From assembly GCA_965652775.1 (NCBI GenBank), contig CBFGXP010000207.1:1-6808 (forward strand): a DNA stretch of 6,808 bases, read 5' to 3'. Position 1 is the first letter of the stretch, and each line of letters starts with the position of its first letter. Under the pieces are notes generated by a model that was not told the origin of the DNA, searched no databases, and worked only from the letters and a program-made list of their open reading frames with translations. Shown here one piece after another: positions 1-5,987 of the stretch. Made by a program: the position numbers and the translations under genes. The stretch comes from VBAS01 sp965652775 (GTDB lineage Bacteria; Bacteroidota; Bacteroidia; Chitinophagales; Chitinophagaceae).

Positions 1-128
1 GTACTTTTTCCCGAACCGTTAGGCCCGATGATAGCATAAGTTTGTCCTGCAGAAAACTCGTAGGTAAGATGGCGAAAGATCCAGTCGCGGTTGAAGCGTT
101 TGCCCGCATCAGTCAGCGATATCTTCAT
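1..128 (-). CDS. ABC transporter ATP-binding protein, N-terminal fragment cut by the window edge
   Basis: Reading the minus strand from the ATG at 128 gives 42 codons that run off the left edge. The translation begins MKISLTDAGKRF and ends in a Walker A (P-loop) motif, GPNGSGKST, at about residues 34-42, preceded by the YAII strand typical of ABC ATPases. The protein would bind and hydrolyse ATP for a transporter; the substrate cannot be told because the signature motif and Walker B lie outside the window. The start codon lies inside the last codons of lpxA in another frame, a 20-base overlap, so translation is probably coupled to lpxA. A small ABC ATPase directly after lpxA is, as I recall, common in Chitinophagaceae. 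The class (ABC ATPase) is certain; the role is open. Confidence 0.88.
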   Translation of the reverse strand, partial: MKISLTDAGKRFNRDWIFRHLTYEFSAGQTYAIIGPNGSGKS

Positions 129-915
129 CCACACTGTTTTTGGTGAAGCGTTTTATAATACCGCGGTTTGATTCGCGGATAAATGTTACAATTTCATCTC
201 TTTCATCTGTTGCATCAAATTCTTCTTCTAAGTATTCGATAGCCTGGGTTGTGTTAAGTCCTTTATTATATATACAGCGATAGATATCAAGAATATGATT
301 GATCTTTTCCACTCCAAAACCTCTTCTTTTTAAACCAATTGAATTTACACCGGCATAAGAAAGGGGTGTCCTTGCTGCTTTAATATAAGGCGGCACATCT
401 TTACCAACCAAAGAGCCGCCACTAAGAAAAGAATGTTGACCAATACGTACAAACTGGTGAACAGCTGTCATACCACCCAATATAGACCAGTCACCAATAG
501 TGACATGACCTGCCACCTGGGTATTATTGCTCATGATGCAATTGTTGCCAACAATGCAATCATGGGCAAAATGGCAATAAGCCATAATAAGGCAGTTTCT
601 GCCAATCATTGTTTTTTCTCTGTCTACTGTCCCTCGGTTAATAGTTACGAATTCACGGATAGTTGTGTTATCACCAATTATCACTTGCGAATACTCACCC
701 TGGAACTTAAGATCCTGCGGGATAGCTGCAATAACAGCACCCGGGAAAATGCGACAATTCTTACCGATCCTGGCACCTTCCATGATAGTCACGTTGGAAC
801 CAACCCACGTACCCTCACCAATCTCAACATCCTGGTGAATAACAGTAAAAGGGTCAACTTTTACATTGGTTGCAAGCTTGGCATTGGGATGAATATAAGT
901 ATGGGGATGAATCAT
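109..915 (-). CDS. lpxA: Acyl-ACP:UDP-N-acetylglucosamine O-acyltransferase (LpxA)
   Basis: LpxA catalyses the first step of lipid A synthesis in the cytoplasm, moving a 3-hydroxyacyl chain from acyl carrier protein to the 3-OH of UDP-GlcNAc. At 268 residues it is near the 262 of E. coli. Residues 1-185 or so are imperfect hexapeptide repeats forming the left-handed beta helix. The catalytic His (E. coli H125) is H118 in the AHDC motif, with H115, H137 (AGHV) and H153 (AVHQF) matching H122, H144 and H160. DVPPY at 173-177 and GLKRRGF at 194-200 are family signatures, followed by the helical C-terminal domain. The position of the E. coli acyl-length ruler G173 is Gly here (G166), which fits a long acyl chain (inference). 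It overlaps the ABC ATPase downstream. Upstream is a divergent araC gene rather than lpxC-fabZ, so lpxA heads its own transcript. Confidence 0.97.
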   Translation of the reverse strand: MIHPHTYIHPNAKLATNVKVDPFTVIHQDVEIGEGTWVGSNVTIMEGARIGKNCRIFPGAVIAAIPQDLKFQGEYSQVIIGDNTTIREFVTINRGTVDREKTMIGRNCLIMAYCHFAHDCIVGNNCIMSNNTQVAGHVTIGDWSILGGMTAVHQFVRIGQHSFLSGGSLVGKDVPPYIKAARTPLSYAGVNSIGLKRRGFGVEKINHILDIYRCIYNKGLNTTQAIEYLEEEFDATDERDEIVTFIRESNRGIIKRFTKNSVDEDIAD

Positions 916-926
916 TTAATAAAAGT

Positions 927-949
927 CTCCCCCGACCTGGCCGGGGGAG
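927..949. repeat. GC-rich palindrome (8-bp perfect stem, 7-nt loop) in the lpxA leader; REP-like
   Basis: The arms CTCCCCCG (927-934) and CGGGGGAG (942-949) are perfect reverse complements around a 7-base loop. A further G-run follows at 952-956, so alternative pairings are possible. The block is far more GC-rich than its AT-rich surroundings and resembles the dispersed C/G-tract palindromes found between genes in many Bacteroidota genomes. On the minus strand it occupies most of the predicted lpxA 5' leader. The GGGGGAG arm (927-933) lies 11 bases before the lpxA ATG, at the distal edge of where a Shine-Dalgarno sequence would lie. Whether it is a mobile REP-type repeat or a regulatory hairpin cannot be decided from one copy. 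Confidence 0.65.
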
Positions 950-956
950 GCGGGGG

Positions 957-964
957 CAAAGTTA
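957..964 (-). promoter_or_regulatory. Putative lpxA promoter -7 box (TAnnTTTG)
   Basis: On the minus strand positions 964-957 read TAACTTTG, an exact match to the Bacteroidota -7 consensus TAnnTTTG, followed by C. Transcription would start near 950, giving a leader of about 35 bases made up almost wholly of the palindrome. A TTTG lies only 11 bases upstream of the box, closer than the usual 17-23, so the -33 element is poor or absent. Confidence 0.45.
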
Positions 965-1037
965 ATCGTTAAAGCCAAACAGAGAATTTTTTTTAAAAGC
1001 TGGTTTTTGTGACAGAATTATTAGCCAGGATTGATCT

Positions 1038-2021
1038 ATGTTAAGGCAAATCGGTGTTTGTATTGTAAATTTGCAGACAATGCATAATCCCCCGGATATA
1101 TTATCACTTGCATATCGCCAGTCAGTTTTACAGGACCAATTTGTCTTACTCCAGGAAAAAGTAAGATTAATACCTGGCTCGGTGCAGTACACTATTAACA
1201 GGTATCATAATTCAGGTAGCTGGAACATGGAAGATATGGGCATGCTTGTATATCATTATGAAAAGGCGAGCCCAAAGGAAAATTATCTTGAATTAAAGTT
1301 TTGTGTATCCGGCAATGTCTACTGTCGCCAGAAAGATACCGAATGCAATATGTGCAAGTTTAGCGCATCAAAGTCTTGCGTGGAAAGAGTGGAGAGTGTG
1401 GATGTAATGAGTTTCCGCTTCTCACCTGCCCATATTTCTCAATTTGTGACCCGTAAAGGAAATGAGATGCTAAGTGATGATGTGCTGAAATTCAAACATC
1501 GTTCATCCTTTACCAAGATATTACCGCTTTGCGGCAAAACAAGGATCGTATTAGAAGGATTGCTGAATCATACGTTCACTGATAGCCTGGAAAATATTTA
1601 TATCAATGCACAGACCCAGATGCTGTTATTGTACAGTCTTGATTGCATGCTGGGAGAAAAAGAAATTGATGTTGTTAATTGTAAGTTTTTGGCTAATGAA
1701 GCTGACCGTGAAAAAATAACAAAAGCAAGGGAGATCCTGATCCAGCATATCGGTGAACCGATCACGATCAAAGAGCTCAGTCGTAAAGTTGCTATCAATG
1801 AATGTTACCTGAAAAAAGGATTTAAAGAAATGTTTGGCTCTACCATTTTTGATTTTTATCAAAGTCAAAGAATGGAGCATGCAAAATATTTATTGTATGA
1901 AAAAGGGTTGAGTGTAACTGAAGTTTCTATGCTGCTGGGTTATTCATCTATCTCGCATTTTTCAACTGCATTTAAAAAACATACGGGTCTTAAGCCTTGT
2001 GAATTATTGTTAAGAGCTTAA
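1038..2021 (+). CDS. AraC-family transcriptional regulator with a Cys-rich sensor half
   Basis: This is a DNA-binding activator. The C-terminal 100 residues form the double helix-turn-helix AraC domain: the first HTH is around ITIKELSRKVAINECYLKKG (about 242-261) and the second around LSVTEVSMLLGYSSISHFST (about 291-310), followed by the FKKHTGLKP signature (312-320). The N-terminal half (about 1-220) has no recognised sugar-binding cupin signature. It carries five cysteines within 26 residues (C89, C96, C103, C106, C114), including a CxxC, which suggests metal or redox sensing (inference). The start at 1038 has an AGGA seven bases upstream. ATG 1080 (residue 15, MHNPPDI) is an alternative that I consider at least as likely, because a promoter-like box lies at 1066-1073. 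It is nine bases from the next gene and 360 bases from the receptor gene, and probably controls both. The type resembles PchR-like regulators of siderophore or metal receptors. Confidence 0.92.
   Translation: MLRQIGVCIVNLQTMHNPPDILSLAYRQSVLQDQFVLLQEKVRLIPGSVQYTINRYHNSGSWNMEDMGMLVYHYEKASPKENYLELKFCVSGNVYCRQKDTECNMCKFSASKSCVERVESVDVMSFRFSPAHISQFVTRKGNEMLSDDVLKFKHRSSFTKILPLCGKTRIVLEGLLNHTFTDSLENIYINAQTQMLLLYSLDCMLGEKEIDVVNCKFLANEADREKITKAREILIQHIGEPITIKELSRKVAINECYLKKGFKEMFGSTIFDFYQSQRMEHAKYLLYEKGLSVTEVSMLLGYSSISHFSTAFKKHTGLKPCELLLRA
1066..1073 (+). promoter_or_regulatory. Putative -7 box (TAnnTTTG) inside the annotated 5' end of araC
   Basis: TAAATTTG matches the Bacteroidota -7 consensus exactly and is followed by C, as in the lpxA box on the other strand. 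If used, transcription would begin about 1078-1080, so the regulator would start at ATG 1080 with almost no leader. No TTG lies in the usual -33 window (about 1040-1048, which reads GTTAAGGCA), which weakens the call. Confidence 0.3.
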
Positions 2022-2030
2022 ATCAAACAT

Positions 2031-2336
2031 TTGAAAGTGATCGCTTTCATACTAGCTGCTTATTTCGTGTTACTTTTTGCTATTCCCTGCTGCACATTCG
2101 ATAATTGTCCTGAAGAAAATATTACGCAGGAAGCAGGTCATGAACGAGAAGAGGATGATCGGGGCAGCTGCTCACCATTTTTCACCTGCACAGGTTGTTC
2201 TGGTTTTACAGTTTCATTTGAAGTTACCAATCTTGAAATAATTCCCGCTTTCTCATCGAATCAATATGCAGGATATCTTCTCTCTTCGATCCCGGATGTT
2301 CATTATGATTTTTGGCAACCGCCTAAACTTGTTTGA
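2031..2336 (+). CDS. Small exported Cys-rich protein (DUF6660-like), TTG start
   Basis: This is a 101-residue protein of unknown function. It starts MKVIAFILAAYFVLLFAIPCC, a hydrophobic export signal (about residues 3-19) ending in a Cys pair (C20, C21). It is not a canonical lipobox because Pro precedes C20. Then come C26, a Glu/Asp-rich stretch with one His (about 28-44), and a CSPFFTCTGC block (C47, C53, C56). The end is a WQPPKLV tail. This layout matches, from memory, small Bacteroidota proteins named DUF6660 that lie beside TonB-dependent receptors; the family name is not certain. Six Cys and the acidic stretch suggest metal or disulfide chemistry in the periplasm (inference). The only plausible start is TTG at 2031, nine bases after the araC TAA and in the same frame, with a GTG two codons later as the alternative. 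The receptor gene follows after 45 bases. Confidence 0.8.
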   Translation: MKVIAFILAAYFVLLFAIPCCTFDNCPEENITQEAGHEREEDDRGSCSPFFTCTGCSGFTVSFEVTNLEIIPAFSSNQYAGYLLSSIPDVHYDFWQPPKLV

Positions 2337-2381
2337 TAATCCAAATCAAGGTCAACAAGTTTTTTAATTAATCAATTACCT

Positions 2382-4547
2382 ATGCGACGACTTTTTTTGG
2401 TTGCAGTGATCCTGGTTACAGGTTTTACTGCATCTGCCCAACATACATTCAAAGCAAAAATTATAAATAAGGAAACTGGCGAAAGTGTCGCTCGGGCATC
2501 AGTGACTTTGGAGGAATTAAAAAGAACTGGGGTTGCTGATTCTTCCGGTATTGTTTTTATAAAGGATATCACTGGAGGAAAACATACAGTTAAGATCACT
2601 TCAATCGGATATGCGGATAAAACAATTGTGTACGACTTTCCCCCGGATCATGATGTAATAATTGAAATGGAAACGGAGCATGAAGAGGAAGAAGAAGTAG
2701 TGATCCAATCAACACGAAGCACCCGAACGATACAGGATATTCCAACCAGGGTTGAATTTGTTGCGGGCGAAGAACTGGATGAAAAAGCTAACATGAAACC
2801 TGGTGATATAAGAATGGTATTGAATGAAAGTACGGGTATCACGACGCAGCAAACATCAGCCACTTCTGCAAACGCCTCAATTCGCATACAGGGATTGGAT
2901 GGACGCTACACACAAATATTAAAAGATGGGTTACCATTGTATGCAGGATTCAGCGGGGGATTAGGATTGCTTCAAACACCACCGCTCGACCTCAAACAGT
3001 TTGAAGTTATTAAAGGATCATCGTCTACTCTATACGGAGGTGGTGCGATCGCGGGGCTGGTAAACCTTATATCAAAAACACCAAGGGAAGAAAGAGAATT
3101 AAATTTTCATATTGACGTAACAAGTGCTGGCGGAATAAATACAAGCGGTTTTTATGGACAAAAATTTAAAAAGTCAGGAATAACATTATTCGCTTCACGA
3201 AACAGTAATGCAGCGTACGATCCATCTGATGTCGGGTTGACTGCTATTCCAAAATTTGAACGCTATACCCTCAACCCAAAACTTTTCTTTTATATAAAAG
3301 AGAAAACACAACTGATGGTGGGTGTAAATTTGACAACGGAAGATCGCACCGGGGGTGATATAGAATTCATCAAAGGAAGAAAGACGAGTGGATATTCCGA
3401 AACCAATAACACTGATCGTATTAGTTCACAATTATTGCTGGATCATCACTTCAATGAAAAGAGCCAGTTTACATTAAAGAACAGCATCAACTATTTCCAA
3501 CGGAAGATCAATGTGCCCAATTATGCGTTTGATGGAACGCAAACCGGAACCTTCAGTGAAGCCACTTATTCTTTTCACGGTGACAGAGCGGAATGGATCG
3601 GCGGTATCAATTTTGTAACCGATCATTTTGAAGAGATTCAATTGACAGCAACTCCTTCGAGGAATTATGAACAGGTCACCACCGGGTTGTTTATTCAAAA
3701 TAATCTTAAGGTGAGCGAGAAGTTTAGTATGGAAACAGGTTTGCGTGGTGATTATGTAAAAGATTACGGCTTTGCAGTTCTTCCCCGGCTTTCCATGTTG
3801 TTCAAATTTGCTCCAAAACTTTCTTCCCGTATCGGTGGCGGCATGGGTTATAAAACGCCAACGATCTTTACAGAAGAAAGTGAAAGGTTGCTATACAAGA
3901 ATGTACTTCCAATAGATCCTGATGAAAATAAGTTGGAAAAAAGTTATGGGGTAAATGCCGATATTAATTATCGTACAAGTTTTGCTGACGATCAAATAAG
4001 TTTCAGCTTTAATCATCTTTTCTTTTATACACGCATACATGATCCGCTGATATTACAAACAATGCCCGGTGTACCGGTTTATAGTTTTAAAAATGTAGAT
4101 GGTCATTTCGACAGCCGTGGCATGGAAACAAATGTAAAAGTTGGATATAGCGATTTTAAATTATTTCTTGGCTACACATTTACCAAAGCATATTTGCACG
4201 AAGGAACGAATAAAACCGAAAATTACCTGACATCGAGACATCGTTTAAATTCTGTTCTTTTGTATGAAGTGGAAGAAAAATGGAAAATTGGTTTGGAAGC
4301 TTATTATTTCAGTAAGCAACAATTAAGTGATGGGGCAACAGGGAAATCTTACTGGATAACCGGTTTCATGGCAGAAAAGCTTTGGGAAAGGTTTTCATTG
4401 TATATCAATTTTGAAAACTTTACCGATTCCCGGCAAACCAAATTTGATACGATTTACACCGGTTCGATTGATAACCCGCAATTCAGAGATATTTATGCAC
4501 CACTTGATGGGTTTGTAGTGAACGGTGGTCTTAAGCTTAGATTATAG
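2382..4547 (+). CDS. TonB-dependent outer-membrane receptor (non-SusC type, siderophore/metal-like)
   Basis: This is an outer-membrane importer that takes up a bound ligand using TonB energy. At 721 residues it is a full-length small receptor, shorter than the roughly 1,000 of SusC proteins. A signal peptide covers residues 1-20 (ending TASAQ). Residues 21-95 are a carboxypeptidase-regulatory-like beta-sandwich (TGESVARASVTL, then ITSIGYADK). A strongly acidic run, HEEEEEVVI (100-108), leads into the TonB-box region. The plug spans about 115-235, with IRIQGLDGRYTQILKDGLPL at 167-186 and the signature FEVIKGSSSTLYGGGAIAGL at 207-226. The remainder is a 22-strand barrel by family expectation. 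It has no cysteine. The last residues are LKLRL, lacking the terminal Phe common in such barrels. It is the third gene of the araC run and ends at a strong terminator. The ligand is unknown; iron, haem, siderophore or copper complexes are candidates. Confidence 0.94.
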   Translation: MRRLFLVAVILVTGFTASAQHTFKAKIINKETGESVARASVTLEELKRTGVADSSGIVFIKDITGGKHTVKITSIGYADKTIVYDFPPDHDVIIEMETEHEEEEEVVIQSTRSTRTIQDIPTRVEFVAGEELDEKANMKPGDIRMVLNESTGITTQQTSATSANASIRIQGLDGRYTQILKDGLPLYAGFSGGLGLLQTPPLDLKQFEVIKGSSSTLYGGGAIAGLVNLISKTPREERELNFHIDVTSAGGINTSGFYGQKFKKSGITLFASRNSNAAYDPSDVGLTAIPKFERYTLNPKLFFYIKEKTQLMVGVNLTTEDRTGGDIEFIKGRKTSGYSETNNTDRISSQLLLDHHFNEKSQFTLKNSINYFQRKINVPNYAFDGTQTGTFSEATYSFHGDRAEWIGGINFVTDHFEEIQLTATPSRNYEQVTTGLFIQNNLKVSEKFSMETGLRGDYVKDYGFAVLPRLSMLFKFAPKLSSRIGGGMGYKTPTIFTEESERLLYKNVLPIDPDENKLEKSYGVNADINYRTSFADDQISFSFNHLFFYTRIHDPLILQTMPGVPVYSFKNVDGHFDSRGMETNVKVGYSDFKLFLGYTFTKAYLHEGTNKTENYLTSRHRLNSVLLYEVEEKWKIGLEAYYFSKQQLSDGATGKSYWITGFMAEKLWERFSLYINFENFTDSRQTKFDTIYTGSIDNPQFRDIYAPLDGFVVNGGLKLRL

Positions 4548-4553
4548 AGTCTG

Positions 4554-4586
4554 AAAAAGAGTAGCCTGTAGCAGGTTACTCTTTTT
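4554..4586. terminator. Strong hairpin terminator shared by convergent receptor and ferritin genes
   Basis: The 15-base arms at 4554-4568 and 4572-4586 pair around the loop TAG. One position (G4564 opposite T4576) is a G-U wobble in plus-strand RNA and an A-C mismatch in minus-strand RNA. The stem begins with AAAAAGAG and ends with CTCTTTTT, so each strand finishes with a T-run and it can stop transcription from both sides, better for the receptor mRNA. It begins seven bases after the receptor stop and covers the last codons and stop of the ferritin gene. Confidence 0.88.
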
Positions 4587-5079
4587 GTGTACGATAGTTC
4601 ATAATATCACGGTCAAATAGATACAAACCACTTTTATCATCACCAATCATTTCAAGTTTATCGTTAAGATTCCGGGCCACTCTTTCTTCTTCCATTTGTT
4701 CATTAACATACCACTGGAGAAAGTTATGGGTGGCATAATCTTTTTCTGTCAGCGCCAGGTGAACAAGATCGTTGATGCTGTCGCTGACTTTTAATTCGTG
4801 TTTTAAGAATTCTTCGAATACCCGACGCAATGATTGAAAGGTAATCATAGGTTGATCTAATGCAGGTATGGTAGCGAACCCACCTCTTTCATTAATGAAG
4901 CGGACAAGCTTAAGCATGTGTATCCTCTCTTCATCGGATTGCTTATAGAAGAAATCGGTAACACCCTGCAGGCCCGGTTGTATTTCAGCCCATGATGCCA
5001 TTGCCAGGTATGCCTGTGATGATTCTGCTTCCATTTGTACCTGTTTGTTCAGCGCTTCCTGCATTGATTTACTAAGCAT
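4576..5079 (-). CDS. ftnA: Bacterial non-haem ferritin
   Basis: This is a cytoplasmic iron-storage protein that oxidises Fe(II) and stores Fe(III) mineral in a 24-subunit shell. Its 167 residues match the 165 of E. coli FtnA. The ferroxidase residues are all present: E17, Y24, E51, H54, E95, Q128 and E131 correspond to E. coli E17, Y24, E50, H53, E94, Q127 and E130, and E50, E127 and E130 provide the third iron site. NFLQWYVNEQ (119-128) is a family hallmark, and there is no haem-binding Met position as in bacterioferritins. The gene follows chaN by 29 bases, so both probably form one transcript; no clear promoter box is visible in the gap. Its stop codon lies in the right arm of the shared terminator. 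Confidence 0.97.
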   Translation of the reverse strand: MLSKSMQEALNKQVQMEAESSQAYLAMASWAEIQPGLQGVTDFFYKQSDEERIHMLKLVRFINERGGFATIPALDQPMITFQSLRRVFEEFLKHELKVSDSINDLVHLALTEKDYATHNFLQWYVNEQMEEERVARNLNDKLEMIGDDKSGLYLFDRDIMNYRTQKE

Positions 5080-5108
5080 ATATTTTGTTTAATGTATTTA
5101 AGACAAAC

Positions 5109-5987
5109 CTAAAATGTTTTTTTCAAATCGGGGTTGGTGACAATAATATAATCGCCGCGGGAACTGAACTTTTCCCAATCAGGACTATTAAATGAGTCAT
5201 CCCTGAAGCTGCTGATGTTTAGGATCTTTAATTTTTTGTTTCTCATTTGTAATTGTGCCGCGGTACCTAATTTTTCTTCGGTATGGAAACCTCCAACGCA
5301 ATGAAAGACTTTTTTGTGTTTATTCTTTTTTAAAAAGCTGTATATGCTGTAAGCCATCCCTGCATCCCAAAGACTCTGACTATAATAAATATTTTGGCTA
5401 CTGCTTCCGGGACTTCCTTTCATTATATCCATGAATTTTTCCCGATAGCGGCCTGATAAAGTATCATAGGGAAGTGGGGGTAAAAATTTCTTTGCATCAT
5501 TTGACAGGCTATCCAATGATCTCATCCCTCTCCGGGTAACAAGGTTTACATAGCGGCGTGGCGGGTTAGCGGCAATCACCGGAATCTTGTTTTGTTTTGC
5601 GTATTCGATCATCGGACGATAATCTTTGTAATTAGTCCACAGCCTTACGTCTCTTGAAAAGCGATCCTCATTAATAAATCCCTCTAGATATTCATTCAGG
5701 ACAAGCTGGCCATCAGTTTCAAACATTTCCATACTTAAGACAACCTTATCGGCATATTGTGCATGTAATGCTCTGAAGATTTTGTTTTCTAAGTAATGAG
5801 CAGCGCTATCATTATGTTCTTCTCCGAAAAACAAAACATCGGCATCGGCCATGTCAGTCACAATTTTGTCTATTGAAACAAGTTGCTTTGAACGGGTATC
5901 ATAAATTTTATAGTGTATACTTATGCTATCCTGTGCAACCACCGAAGTGCAAAAAAAGAAAGCCATCAAACCGGCAATAATTTTCAT
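5109..5987 (-). CDS. ChaN-family haem-binding uptake protein (Tiki superfamily), secreted
   Basis: This 292-residue exported protein belongs to the ChaN/DUF399 (Cofac_haem_bdg) family, whose members bind haem and are associated with iron uptake; the fold is shared with Tiki and TraB putative metalloproteases. The visible family marks are VLFFGEEHND (51-60, a GxxH), SMEMFE (85-90), VIAANPPRRYV (137-147), QSLWDAGMA (204-212) and VGGFH (231-235, a second GxxH). The signal peptide covers 1-19, with cleavage probably after VVA. C13 sits among Phe residues and is no lipobox, so unlike lipoprotein ChaN of proteobacteria this one looks soluble in the periplasm. Ferritin follows 29 bases downstream on the same strand, linking it to iron. 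A protease role instead of, or besides, haem binding is possible. Confidence 0.87.
   Translation of the reverse strand: MKIIAGLMAFFFCTSVVAQDSISIHYKIYDTRSKQLVSIDKIVTDMADADVLFFGEEHNDSAAHYLENKIFRALHAQYADKVVLSMEMFETDGQLVLNEYLEGFINEDRFSRDVRLWTNYKDYRPMIEYAKQNKIPVIAANPPRRYVNLVTRRGMRSLDSLSNDAKKFLPPLPYDTLSGRYREKFMDIMKGSPGSSSQNIYYSQSLWDAGMAYSIYSFLKKNKHKKVFHCVGGFHTEEKLGTAAQLQMRNKKLKILNISSFRDDSFNSPDWEKFSSRGDYIIVTNPDLKKTF

Noticed and set aside
433..972. 179-codon open frame on the plus strand
   Set aside because: It is antisense to lpxA, whose catalytic motifs are unambiguous; the frame's translation has no protein-like features and it ends by crossing the GC palindrome.
962..1192. 76-codon minus-strand frame between lpxA and araC
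   Set aside because: Overlaps the 5' end of araC, has no export signal or family resemblance, and its start lies inside araC coding sequence.
1598..1880. Two overlapping minus-strand frames within araC
   Set aside because: Both are antisense to the AraC DNA-binding domain and low-complexity hydrophobic/Ser-rich shadows.
2372..3698. Three minus-strand frames of 74-79 codons inside the receptor gene
   Set aside because: Antisense shadows of a clear TonB-dependent receptor with no motifs of their own.
5080..5108. Separate ferritin promoter in the 29-base gap after chaN
   Set aside because: A TTTG is present on the minus strand but no TAnnTTTG box fits at proper spacing before the start codon; cotranscription with chaN is simpler.
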